Origin: Tolypothrix bouteillei VB521301
GTDB lineage: Bacteria > Cyanobacteriota > Cyanobacteriia > Cyanobacteriales > Nostocaceae
Length of the DNA: 64,000 nucleotides
Direction of reading: 5' to 3'
Assembly (NCBI RefSeq): GCF_000760695.4
Contig: NZ_JHEG04000001.1
Span: forward strand, 5,462,204 to 5,526,203
The notes under the pieces are model-generated. The model searched no databases. It saw nothing but the letters and a program-made list of their open reading frames with translations, and was not told the DNA's origin. The translations under genes were made by a program, and so were the position numbers. Each line of letters starts with the position of its first letter. Position 1 is the first letter of the stretch. Shown in pieces: positions 1 through 8,724 of this stretch.

Positions 1-1338
1 GTTGCAGCAAAAACAAAAGGGCGCTTTCTTCAAAATCAGTTACTACTTGCTTTTGTACAGGTGGAGTTGGCGATCGCACCACTCACAGCCCTGTTACCTT
101 TAGGATTATTTGCCCTATTTGTGCTTGATGGTTCCATTTGGTTGGGATTAGTTCTCGTCACTCTTTTGCTGGGATTGCTAGCAGGTTTAGAAGTCCCACT
201 CTTAACACGACTTGTAGAATCATCAGAAGGAGTTAGAGAAGCCCTAGCAGGAGTTTTAGCACTGGACTATCTAGGCGCACTTATTGGTTCACTCCTGTTT
301 CCAGTACTCCTGTTACCCTGGTTGGGCATGTTTCCCACAGCTTTCATATTGGGTGCATTTCCCGCTTTTATGGTCTTCGCGATTGGAAAATCTTTTCCCC
401 AACTGCGACGCTGGGCTTATTTAGGGTTAATGGTAGGCGTGCTGCTCTGTACCTTGGCACCAATTTCTCTACCTATTAGCAATAATCTAGAGAATAACTT
501 ATATAAAGCACCTGTTATTCAGCGTATTCAAACACCCTATCAACGTATTGTCCTGACAAGACAAGGGCAAGACGTGCGGCTGTTCCTGAATGGCGATCTA
601 CAATTTTCTACAATAGATGAATATCGCTATCACGAAGCACTCGTGCATCCAGCAATGAGTGCAACTCCTAACAGAAAACGAGTCCTCGTGTTGGGAGCTG
701 GAGATGGTATGGCGGTGCGGGAAGTGTTGAAGTGGCGAGAGGTTGAGAAAGTCGTACTGATTGAACTCGACCCAGCAGTTGTTAAGTTAGCTACTCGTCA
801 TCCGCAACTCGTGCAAGTTAACAATAAAGCTTTAACAGACCCCCGCGTTGAAGTCATCAACGCTGATGCTTTTACCACAGCCCCAGGTCTGAAAGAAACC
901 TTTGATGTTATTATCGCGGACTTTCCCGATCCAGATCAAGAAATCCTTGCCAAACTGTACTCAGATGGTTTTTACCGACGTTTGATGGGACGACTTGCAG
1001 ACAGTGGGGTGTTAGTGACCCAAGCATCCAGTCCATTTTTTGCCCCCAAAGTGCTGAGTTGTATTACTGAAACTATTGCCCACACTGGGCTAAAAGTACA
1101 TCCTTACGTAGTCGATGTTCCCAGTTTTGGTCCGTGGGGTTTTGTAATGGCTTCGCGGGCTGCTATTGAATCAGATAAACTTGAGCTTCCCGTATCAACA
1201 CGCTTTCTGACTCCAAATATTCTGCATCATTTATTTGAATTACCTAAAGATGTGCTACTAGGAAATACTAAGGTGAACCGCTTATCCGATCCCGTAATTG
1301 TTCGTTACCAATTGGATTCTCGCTGGGTTTCATATTAA
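1..1338 (+). CDS. Membrane-bound spermidine synthase-like protein, 5'-truncated by window edge
   Basis: The reading frame is open from base 1, so the gene starts outside the window; the GTG at 61 is only an internal candidate. The first roughly 130 visible residues are hydrophobic and form several membrane segments. The C-terminal half is a spermidine-synthase-type methyltransferase fold: the nucleotide-binding motif GAGDGMAVREVLK, the acidic IELDPAV strand and the catalytic-type IIADFPDPD. Known family members transfer aminopropyl groups from decarboxylated SAM to a polyamine; the true substrate of membrane-fused versions is often unproven. The DUF4178 gene directly downstream matches a gene neighbourhood commonly seen with this family (DUF4178, DUF350, speD, speE-like). 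Confidence 0.85.
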   Translation, partial: VAAKTKGRFLQNQLLLAFVQVELAIAPLTALLPLGLFALFVLDGSIWLGLVLVTLLLGLLAGLEVPLLTRLVESSEGVREALAGVLALDYLGALIGSLLFPVLLLPWLGMFPTAFILGAFPAFMVFAIGKSFPQLRRWAYLGLMVGVLLCTLAPISLPISNNLENNLYKAPVIQRIQTPYQRIVLTRQGQDVRLFLNGDLQFSTIDEYRYHEALVHPAMSATPNRKRVLVLGAGDGMAVREVLKWREVEKVVLIELDPAVVKLATRHPQLVQVNNKALTDPRVEVINADAFTTAPGLKETFDVIIADFPDPDQEILAKLYSDGFYRRLMGRLADSGVLVTQASSPFFAPKVLSCITETIAHTGLKVHPYVVDVPSFGPWGFVMASRAAIESDKLELPVSTRFLTPNILHHLFELPKDVLLGNTKVNRLSDPVIVRYQLDSRWVSY

Positions 1339-1406
1339 TAATGGCTAATAGCTAATGGCTAATGGCTAATAGTGCAATTAGCCATTAGCCATTAGCTATT
1401 AGCAAT
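1337..1406. repeat. Heptanucleotide STRR-like array with inverted copy
   Basis: Period-7 copies of GCTAATG/GCTAATA (about 1337-1372) are followed at once by the complementary ATTAGCC/ATTAGCT copies (about 1375-1404). The transcript would fold into a long hairpin between the spermidine-synthase-like gene and the DUF4178 gene. It may act as a terminator or mRNA stabiliser; that is inference. Confidence 0.8.
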
Positions 1407-1421
1407 TTCAAGAGGTTTGTT

Positions 1422-2012
1422 ATGACATTCATTTGGCTGGGAATTTTTGTTGTTGGAACTGCTGCTGTTGTTTTGTTCGTACTTCAACAGCAAGGAAAAA
1501 TTTTAATTGGTAGCAATCGCAAGGAACTACCATCGCTACACCGCACGGTATTTAATTTACAAATTGGCGATATCGTGCAACATATGGGTATTGACTGGGT
1601 TGTTGAAGGTCACCTAATTTACACTGTTGGTGAATTTACTTGGTCTGAATATATGTTGCAGGATGGCGATCGCATTCATTGGTTGTCTGTGGAGGAAGAC
1701 GATCGCGTGGAGGTTGCCTTGTTAGAACCTACAAATCAATTAGATATTAGCGACGAACCGCCAAAGCAGTTAAACTTTGCGGGCGAAACTTTTCGATGTG
1801 TTGACTCCGGTACAGCTAGAATGACTCGCAAAGGTACAATTAGAAAACCTGTAGCTTCCCGTTGTCAATATTTTGACTATCAAGGTTCAAATAACAAAGT
1901 GCTTTCAGTAGAAATTTGGGATGGAGAGGTGGAAGTGACTGTTGGAGAACTTATTAATCCTAGGTCGTTGTTGATACTACCAGGTGATGGAAAGAGAGTT
2001 TATAATGAGTAA
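1422..2012 (+). CDS. DUF4178 domain-containing protein
   Basis: This is a 196-residue protein with one N-terminal membrane segment (residues about 2-20) and then a soluble domain that resembles DUF4178: an IGDIVQHMGIDWVVEG strand, GEFTWSEYML and LSVEEDDRVEVALLEP. The domain has no established biochemical function. Such proteins are usually found beside spermidine synthase-like and SAM decarboxylase-like genes, which fits the gene just upstream. An AGAGGTTTGTT stretch before the ATG gives a plausible ribosome site. A 46-base piece of this gene (1630-1675) recurs at 13549-13594 with three mismatches. Confidence 0.75.
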   Translation: MTFIWLGIFVVGTAAVVLFVLQQQGKILIGSNRKELPSLHRTVFNLQIGDIVQHMGIDWVVEGHLIYTVGEFTWSEYMLQDGDRIHWLSVEEDDRVEVALLEPTNQLDISDEPPKQLNFAGETFRCVDSGTARMTRKGTIRKPVASRCQYFDYQGSNNKVLSVEIWDGEVEVTVGELINPRSLLILPGDGKRVYNE

Positions 2013-2064
2013 ATCGCTTTTGCCTATTTTTTAGTTGCTACAATTGAAATAGGCATTCATGTAT

Positions 2065-2183
2065 TTACTCATTCATTGGCAGGCGGATAAAAAACTCACT
2101 GCCTTGACCTAATTGAGATTGTACCTCCAGGCTACCATGATGTTTATCGACCAGCCATGACTCTGCAAGAACGGTAAACTGTT
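2065..2183 (-). pseudogene. Remnant of a sensor histidine kinase C-terminus
   Basis: On the minus strand an open stretch of about 38 codons ends at TAA (2065-2067). It reads like the last part of a HATPase domain: a segment containing LVDKHHGSLEVQSQLGQG and then SEFFIRLP, matching the usual VxxHGGxLxVxSxxGxGxxFxIxLP ending of two-component kinases. An in-frame stop lies just upstream and no kinase core follows, so only the tail survives. The assignment is by motif resemblance. Confidence 0.55.
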
Positions 2184-2822
2184 TTGACTCTCAAAATCAT
2201 TAATTTGCCTTGCTCGGCTCTAGAGTTGAGAAGAGTTTGCGTTGCTAAACTCAAAATCTTGATAGCGCTTCAAATCACCAATAACCACATCTTAATTCTC
2301 AAATTTTATGAGTATCAATAAACTCAAAAATCACCAAGCCTTTTTAAAGATTGATGGCGCTTTCAGGAGAAAGAAACTAGCTTCACCTCTCCTAAGTGTT
2401 TTAAAAGTTGAACGGCAGCCTCTTCCAAGTTGCTCTGTTTGTGAAGCTTAGAAATGCGATCGCAAACTATATTGGTGTGGAAGAAGGGTAAGGAGACATA
2501 TATAACTTTTAGAGAAATAAGTATTTTTATTTACTAATTCCTTGAATCTGCAATTTAAGAAAACTCTTGCGATCGCTCTTTCGCCTGAGAACTCATAAAG
2601 CGATCTGCAAATAACACAAGGGAACTATTCATTGCGGTTCTTCCCGACCAATACCAAGGAAGAGTAATTTACTTTTCAAGTCTTGCGGTTCAGTTCCACA
2701 GTAATAATACCTTTTATAAGGTTGCAGCATTGTACGGGTATTAAAAGCGATCGCATCTATCATTGCTGATTCTAATTGTCAGTCTCTTGCCTGTCTTCGG
2801 GCAACTTGTTTGTAAAGCAGAC
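2184..2822. other. Intergenic stretch with two tiny coupled minus-strand frames
   Basis: No convincing gene is visible. On the minus strand a 44-codon frame (2763 to 2629) and a 25-codon frame (2632 to 2555) overlap as ATGA. Neither resembles a family I know and neither has a clear ribosome site; they may be decayed coding sequence. Several HIP1 octamers are present. Confidence 0.25.
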
Positions 2823-3842
2823 TTATCGTGTTGGATCGTCACTGACTTTAACAATCAGCTTGCCGAAGTTTTTCCCTTGTAGTAAACCTATAAAGGCATG
2901 CGGGGCTCGATCCAATCTCTCTACAACATCTTCCTTATACTTGAGTTTACCTTCTCGCAACCACTCAGAAACATCTTTGACGAATTCTGCCTGACGATGC
3001 TGGTAATCTCCAACAAGAAAACCCTGAATGAGAGCGCGTTTAACCAACAGTGGCATTAAATTAGGACCGGGAGGGGCATTTTCTGCATTATATTGCGAGA
3101 TTAAACCAACCAATGGTATTCTTGCCCCAAGATTAATCTGCTGCAACACGGCTTCTAAAATTGGACCTGCCGTATTGTCAAAGTAAACATCAATTCCGTC
3201 AGGACAAGCAGCTTTTAGGTCCGAACTCAGGTCTTGAGTTTTACGGTTAATACAAGCATCAAACCCTAATTCTTTCACCACGTAATCGCATTTGCTATCG
3301 CTCCCTGCAACTCCCACCACCCGACAGCCTTTGATTTTAGCAATTTGACCTGCTACAGAACCGACCGCACCAGAAGCAGCAGAAACAACAACCGTTTCGC
3401 CTGCCTTAGGTTGACCAATATCAAGCAAAGCAAAATACGCAGTCATACCGGGCATTCCCGTTACGCCCAACGCATAGGAGATAGGAGCTTGCTTGGGGTC
3501 AAGCTTACGCAACGTTTCGCCTTTTGATATGCCATAAGTTTGCCAACCATCATAACCGAGTACAAAATCTCCGGTTGAGAATTGGGGATGGTTAGATTTT
3601 ATGACTTGGCTAACTGTACCACCTACCATCACAGACCCTAACTCCACCGGAGCAGCATAAGACTCGCGATCGCTCATGCGACCGCGCATATAGGGGTCGA
3701 GGGACAGGTAGATCGTGCGGTTGAGGATTTCGCCTTCCCCTGGTTCTGGGATTGGAGTTTCAACAAAGACAAAATCGCGCTCTTTTGGTTCTCCAACCGG
3801 ACGGCTTTTAAGTAAGATTTGTTGATTAATCGGATCAGTCAT
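2823..3842 (-). CDS. NADP-dependent oxidoreductase, zinc-independent MDR family
   Basis: This 339-residue protein is a medium-chain dehydrogenase/reductase of the leukotriene B4 dehydrogenase / CurA-like group, which reduces alpha,beta-unsaturated carbonyls with NADPH. Visible signs are the substrate-side YLSLDPYMRGRMSD motif (about 45-60), GVTGMPGMTAYFALLDIG, and the Rossmann loop SAASGAVGSVAGQIAK followed by GCRVVGVAGSDSKC. The zinc-binding cysteines of alcohol dehydrogenases are absent, as usual here. The length is standard for the family. It stands alone, with heptamer repeats upstream. The precise substrate cannot be told from sequence. Confidence 0.9.
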   Translation of the reverse strand: MTDPINQQILLKSRPVGEPKERDFVFVETPIPEPGEGEILNRTIYLSLDPYMRGRMSDRESYAAPVELGSVMVGGTVSQVIKSNHPQFSTGDFVLGYDGWQTYGISKGETLRKLDPKQAPISYALGVTGMPGMTAYFALLDIGQPKAGETVVVSAASGAVGSVAGQIAKIKGCRVVGVAGSDSKCDYVVKELGFDACINRKTQDLSSDLKAACPDGIDVYFDNTAGPILEAVLQQINLGARIPLVGLISQYNAENAPPGPNLMPLLVKRALIQGFLVGDYQHRQAEFVKDVSEWLREGKLKYKEDVVERLDRAPHAFIGLLQGKNFGKLIVKVSDDPTR

Positions 3843-3890
3843 AGCTTACACACATCAAATATAGTAGATGCTACGCTCTGTTGGGATAGC

Positions 3891-4178
3891 TTAATAATAG
3901 CTAATAGCTAATAGCTAATGGCTAATAGCTAATGGCTAATGGAAGACTGGTGAGTCCAGAGAAAGCACGCGGTGAGACCAGTGCTGTAGGCGGGTTTCCC
4001 ACACCCTGGCAACTGGCGTATAGCCAGCCCTGGCGGGCATAGCCCAAAGGCATCGCGGAGCGTGTGCCTTACACATAGCATCTGTGCTCCTGAGATACAA
4101 GGGAGGGCTAATGGCTCATAGTCAAAACACAATTAGCAATTAGCAATTAGCAATTAGCAATTAGCAATTAGCAATTTA
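3891..4178. repeat. Composite dispersed repeat flanked by heptamer arrays
   Basis: Heptamer copies (GCTAATA/GCTAATG, 3891-3942) lead into a GC-rich unit (about 3949-4107) that begins GGTGAGTCCAGAGAAAGC and ends AAGGGAGGGCTAATGG. ATTAGCA copies follow (about 4125-4175). Related units lie at 40331-40440, 41842-41976 and 47998-48061. It contains an inserted segment with GTATAGC and GCGGGCATAGC, shared with the 40.3 kb copy. Open frames across it are not genes. Confidence 0.75.
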
Positions 4179-4231
4179 AAGAGAGAGTTAGTCAATTAAG
4201 CGCAGACTCGTATTCAGAACTCAAAAAATTA

Positions 4232-6475
4232 TTAACTTTCCGTGCGGAGTAAGGTAGTATATTTACCCCCTGAGAGCCACAACTCCTCATGCGTACCCCT
4301 CTGCACCACTTTCCCTTGCTCCAGTACAATAATTTCATCACAATCGCGAATCGTACTGAGTCGGTGAGCAATAATAATACAAGAGCAACCGCGTCGCCGC
4401 AAATTCCTATCAATAATCAATTCTGTTTGAGCATCCAACGCAGAAGTCGCTTCATCCATAACTAATACTGAGGGATTCCTGACTAAAGCACGGGCAATTT
4501 CTAATCGTTGGCGCTGTCCGCCACTCATGTTCATTCCCCCTTCAATCAACTTGGCATCATATCCCCCAGGCATAGAAACAATCAAATTATGAATGTCGGC
4601 GTCAGAGCAAGCCTGCACTAAGTCGGTTTGTGGTACTGTCGAATCCCATAAAGTAACATTTTCCCGAACTGTCCCAGCAAATAGAAAAATATCCTGTTCT
4701 ACCATTGCCAAAAAGTTTGCCAAAACAGTGCGAGGAATCTGAGTTCTGGGTACACCATCAAAGCAAATTTCCCCTTGCCAAGGTTTGTATAAACCGCAAA
4801 CTAGTTTCGCAATTGTAGACTTACCAGAACCACTCCCTCCTACTATTGCTACTCGTTGTCCCGGCTTGAGACACAGGTTAAAGTTCTCAATTAAGGGATT
4901 TTCCACTCGGCTGTAGCCAAAAGTGATATTTCGTAACTCAACGTAGCCCTGTAGTTGGACGGGAATTGAGAATTGGGTATGGGGCATAGGGTATGGAGCA
5001 TTGGCTATTTTCTCAAGCTCCATGCTCCTCTGTGCTTCTGCATCCACAGAATTCTGTAATACGTCATCTAAACGGTTGAAGTCAGCTTCTAAATCTTGCA
5101 GCGTACTACCGAAATTGACTAGACTGCCGATCGGTTCTAAGAAACTGGCTGTTAAACTCTGATACGCAACCAGCATCCCAATACTAAGGCTACCATTCAT
5201 TACCCGAAAACTGCCGATAATTAAAATAGCAGTTGTAGTGAGTGCTGTTAAAAGGGTGGGTAATATTGTGAGAATTTGAGTTTGTAAAGCTAGCTCCTGC
5301 TGGGCGTTGAGCGCTTTGGCATAATACCCAGCGAATTTAGCAAATGAATCAGACTCAAGCCCGTTCGCTTTGATTGTTTCTATAGTTTGAATGCCTGCGA
5401 TCGCCACTCCATTGACCTTACCAGATTCGATCGCCAGCTTCATATTGGCATCAACACGAGTCTGCGATAGAAACTGGAGGGCAAAAAAGTTGAGCGCGGC
5501 AAAACTAATAGCGATCGCACTCAGTACAAGGTCGTATTGAACCATAATTAAAAAGTAAAAGACCATCATCACTGTGTCGATAACGGTGGTTGCAAGGCGA
5601 CCTGAGAGTATCTCTGCTACTTTATCGTTAAGTAACATCCGACTGCTGATTTCACCTGCAAAGCGTTGGGCATAAAATCCAATTGGCAACCGGAGAATAT
5701 GCCAAAGAAACTGCCCTGACATCGTAACTGACAACTTCAGCATCAGCAAGCGCAGGTAGGTAAGCCGCAGTCTGGCAACTAGTGCTCGCAGTACACTAGT
5801 TATAGCCATTCCTAATACCAACGGTCGTATCCACTCTTGCCGATCGGTAATGAGAATTTCATCAACAAATATTTGAGTAAAACCGGGCACTGCTAACCGA
5901 GCAATTGTCAGTAATAGTCCTGCAAAAAAGCAGAACAAAATGGTATTGCGTGAGTGTTGCAAACGCGAGGCTAAAGCAGTAAAAATGTTACTTTTTTGAC
6001 CACTAGTTTGAAATTCCGGTCCTGGTTCCATCACCAAGACGACGCCTGTATAAGCACGATTAAACTCTTCTAGGGAAACTGTCCGGCGTCCTGTAGCGGG
6101 ATCGTTGAGGTAGACGCGGTTTTTGCCGAACCCCTCCACCACTAAAAAATGGTTGAAATTCCAAAAGACAATGTAGGGAGGACTCAAAGTGTTGAGGTTT
6201 TCCAACAACCTCTTCAAACCTTTGGCGTTTAAGCCATAGTTCCGGGCTGCTTTAACGATATTAAAAGCGCTGCTCCCATCTCGGGAAACACCGCACTCGC
6301 GCCGCAGTTCTGCTAACGGGACAATGCGCGAGTAATAGCCGAGAATAATTCCGAGGGCAGCAGCGCCGCATTCGGTTGCTTCAATTTGCAGCAGTGTGGG
6401 GGTTCTGACACGAGTCGTGTGTGCTGGCTGTAGAATACTTCTAATAAAAGTAAGTGGCTTAACCTTAAAAAACAT
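4232..6475 (-). CDS. C39 peptidase-containing ABC exporter (NHLM/NHLP bacteriocin type)
   Basis: This 747-residue protein fuses three parts. An N-terminal peptidase C39 domain (about 25-150) carries the catalytic Cys36 in EATECGAAAL, His109 in FNHFLVV and Asp125 in YLNDPATG. A six-helix ABC exporter membrane domain follows (about 175-450). The ATPase domain (about 510-747) has Walker A GGSGSGKST, signature MSGGQRQRLEIARAL and Walker B VLVMDEATSALD. Such proteins cut double-glycine leaders and export the core peptide. The two double-glycine peptides at 7413 and 8313 and the partner genes at 8725 and 10511 make this the peptidase subunit of an NHLM-type system. All catalytic residues are present. 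Confidence 0.92.
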   Translation of the reverse strand: MFFKVKPLTFIRSILQPAHTTRVRTPTLLQIEATECGAAALGIILGYYSRIVPLAELRRECGVSRDGSSAFNIVKAARNYGLNAKGLKRLLENLNTLSPPYIVFWNFNHFLVVEGFGKNRVYLNDPATGRRTVSLEEFNRAYTGVVLVMEPGPEFQTSGQKSNIFTALASRLQHSRNTILFCFFAGLLLTIARLAVPGFTQIFVDEILITDRQEWIRPLVLGMAITSVLRALVARLRLTYLRLLMLKLSVTMSGQFLWHILRLPIGFYAQRFAGEISSRMLLNDKVAEILSGRLATTVIDTVMMVFYFLIMVQYDLVLSAIAISFAALNFFALQFLSQTRVDANMKLAIESGKVNGVAIAGIQTIETIKANGLESDSFAKFAGYYAKALNAQQELALQTQILTILPTLLTALTTTAILIIGSFRVMNGSLSIGMLVAYQSLTASFLEPIGSLVNFGSTLQDLEADFNRLDDVLQNSVDAEAQRSMELEKIANAPYPMPHTQFSIPVQLQGYVELRNITFGYSRVENPLIENFNLCLKPGQRVAIVGGSGSGKSTIAKLVCGLYKPWQGEICFDGVPRTQIPRTVLANFLAMVEQDIFLFAGTVRENVTLWDSTVPQTDLVQACSDADIHNLIVSMPGGYDAKLIEGGMNMSGGQRQRLEIARALVRNPSVLVMDEATSALDAQTELIIDRNLRRRGCSCIIIAHRLSTIRDCDEIIVLEQGKVVQRGTHEELWLSGGKYTTLLRTES

Positions 6476-7412
6476 TAAATCTACCTTAACAAGTCAAAGA
6501 TTGCGAGGAGCAGCACTGGTATTCAGAATGCAAAAACCATATAGAGTTCTTGCTTCTTGTAACAAAATATGCTTTTTAAGTATTAGATAAACAAATATAT
6601 CTAACTATTTATATACCTCTAATGATGCAGAGATGAAAATAGATACCGAAAAAAACATCAAAAATTCCCAAATATCGGAATGACGTGGAGTATTTTGATA
6701 TGTTACTTCTCATTGATTTAAGTCTTTCTCAAACAAAGATACGTGAGTATCTTAATACTCTTTCCACAAAATAGTTATCACAGAGTGAGGAGTGATAAAA
6801 CTATAGATTTTCATATTTCTCCCCTTTCTAAGGAGAGGCTAAGAGGAGACTAAGGGGGCAAATCTAACCTATGTGTACAAGCAGTAGCTAAAAGGGGCGA
6901 AATACTCTTAACGCCATCTTTTTTACGGAGATTTGGAGGGAGTTAAAGTTATAAATACCTCAGTCACCACTGTTAAAATACCCTCTTAGCTACGTATACG
7001 TACAATATTTAATTATTTTTCTTACAAGCTTATAAGGAAAATTTTAAATATAAGATAAACAAATATACTATACTACAGACATACGTCTAATTGCATAGAA
7101 GCAGTAAAAAGACTAAAAAATTAATCAAACTTTTCAAAAAAAAAGAAAATACTTAAAGTAATTTTAGTATCTTAACTTCTCTTATCAATCTTATTCTATG
7201 TGAAATAAAAATACGAGAATATCTCAAAACCCTTGCTAAAAGCCAATTACGAGAGATGAAGAATTGGTAAATTGCTTGATAATTTTTTTTTATATGGATG
7301 ATTGCTAGCTTATTTGCAACATCGAACACGTGTATCTAAAGATATATATACAAAAATTTGTAAACCTTTTATAAAAATAAGTGTAATCACTCAATAGAAA
7401 GAGAAAAGCGAA
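6476..7412. other. AT-rich spacer upstream of the first precursor peptide
   Basis: This 937-base stretch separates the ABC exporter (minus) from the peptide gene (plus) and should hold divergent promoters. It is strongly AT-rich with many short stop-filled frames. I found no further double-glycine peptide in it. AAAGAGAAAAG just before 7413 may be the ribosome site of the peptide. Confidence 0.4.
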
Positions 7413-7625
7413 ATGATTAATAATGAAGCTGTAACCAAAGTTACTCAAGAAGTAAAGGAATGGGAAGGAGAACTGGATGATGCTGATTTAGCAGCTATAT
7501 CTGGTGGTGGACCTGTAGGACAACTCGTTGGGGGCGTAGTACAAGTTGTCGGTGGTACAGTAGGGGTTGTAGGGGGAGCAGTAGCGGCTGCAGGCGGGTA
7601 TATTGCTGAAAATCTTCCTCTGTAG
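7413..7625 (+). CDS. Double-glycine leader precursor peptide with glycine-zipper core
   Basis: This 70-residue peptide has an acidic leader ending in ELDDADLAAISGG (residues 20-32), the kind of site cut by C39 peptidases. The predicted core (33-70) has no cysteine and few polar residues. It contains GG pairs at 40-41, 47-48, 54-55 and 61-62, exactly seven residues apart, in VVGGTVG-like units. That is the spacing of a glycine zipper, suggesting a membrane-active helix. The leader ending is nearly the same as in the peptide at 8313. Its substrate relationship to the exporter at 4232 is inferred from leader and location. No modification enzyme is nearby. Confidence 0.8.
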   Translation: MINNEAVTKVTQEVKEWEGELDDADLAAISGGGPVGQLVGGVVQVVGGTVGVVGGAVAAAGGYIAENLPL

Positions 7626-8312
7626 AGGTATTGCTAGGCAATGTAGGTTTTCAAGTTACAGGTTTCTGCGAACAGGTGAATAAACTTGTGCTTTAATTGC
7701 ACTCACAATATCACTGAATTTTGGTGAATTTTTGTACCATCTCTGGTACTTTAGGCACTCCGATACTTAACTCTCTTCAATCGATTTGGAAAGAGGAAAA
7801 CGCTATAACCTCTTTTGAATAATAGACATAATCAAGCTTTAAGCGCTTTTATCCCCTTCATTATTATTTGACTCTCTTTGTTGTGAAAGTTCATAGTGGT
7901 AATAGTGGTAGATTATACTCCAACAAAAGAGATAAAAGAGAACTAAAAATACTTAGCTAAGTATCAAGGAATGCAATAAGTATTCACGCATTGCTTAATT
8001 TACCATAGCTTTTTGTGCAGCTAGCAAGTTGTACTCCTCCTGTTTTGCACCATTGCCGTACTGCAAAAATAAAAGCTCGGAAATCTGATTATTTGCTGGG
8101 GTGGGCAGCGCCCACCTTACCCCTCTACTTGAAGGCGCAAGATGTCAGCCTCCGACTAGCCGTGAAAATCGCCGCTAGTAATATATGAAAGACGCACATT
8201 TTTTTCATTTTCTGAAAGCCTTGCTATATAAGGGTTATAAAATGTGCATCTTAGGAGATACTGTGAGCATCGCTTCAAACAGTGAAAACACGAAAAATTA
8301 GGGTAGTGAAAA
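7626..8312. other. Spacer between the two precursor peptides
   Basis: No supported gene is seen. A 38-codon frame from ATG 8185 lacks a ribosome site and a leader motif. The stretch holds a short GTGGGCAGCGCCCAC inverted repeat at 8101-8115 and the 9-bp inverted repeat described separately. Confidence 0.4.
8194..8247 (+). promoter_or_regulatory. Inverted repeat upstream of the second precursor peptide
   Basis: GCACATTTT at 8194-8202 is matched perfectly by AAAATGTGC at 8239-8247, about 65 bases before the ATG at 8313. It could be an operator or an mRNA hairpin. A role is inference. Confidence 0.35.
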
Positions 8313-8615
8313 ATGGAAGCACATCAAACAAACGTACCTAAAACAGCAGTCAACATCTCAGTATCCAAAGAACAAAAATTAAACAATACAAATTTTGGGG
8401 ATTGGGAATTGTCAGACGAACTAGACGATGCTGATTTAGAAGCAATTCGTGGAGGGTTTTTGTTGAACGGACCTTTATTTAGTATTGGAGAGATTAATAT
8501 ACTGAGTGGAATTGGAAGCCAGAATGGAGGTTATAATACAACCTCTAATACCCAAACTGCGTATACTTCAGTCAACAATACAAATACTAATAATACAAAT
8601 ACAATCGGGAACTAA
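8313..8615 (+). CDS. Double-glycine leader precursor peptide with Asn/Thr-rich core
   Basis: This 100-residue peptide has a leader whose end, ELDDADLEAIRGG (residues 36-48), nearly repeats that of the 7413 peptide. The predicted core (49-100) starts with a hydrophobic FLLNGPLFSIGEINIL stretch and turns into a low-complexity tail of Asn, Thr and Ser. It has no cysteine, so it is not a lanthipeptide of the usual kind. It runs toward the HlyD-like gene. The two cores share no obvious similarity, while the leaders do, as expected for substrates of one exporter. Confidence 0.78.
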   Translation: MEAHQTNVPKTAVNISVSKEQKLNNTNFGDWELSDELDDADLEAIRGGFLLNGPLFSIGEINILSGIGSQNGGYNTTSNTQTAYTSVNNTNTNNTNTIGN

Positions 8616-8724
8616 ATAAGGTCAATTTTAGGTATAAGAAGGAACTGTTGCACGATCGCCTGCACTTGATATGACTAAAGTATCTGTGTGGATGGTTATA
8701 CGTGCAATAGCCTTAACCACCAAA

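Noticed and set aside
3929..4132. 67-codon minus-strand frame
   Set aside because: It lies wholly within the dispersed repeat and heptamer arrays.
8185..8304. 38-codon frame before the second precursor peptide
   Set aside because: It lacks a double-glycine leader and a ribosome site and contains the inverted repeat.
6476..8312. Search for more double-glycine peptides in the export island
   Set aside because: Short frames at 6632, 7256 and 7290 stop early and have no Gly-Gly motif.
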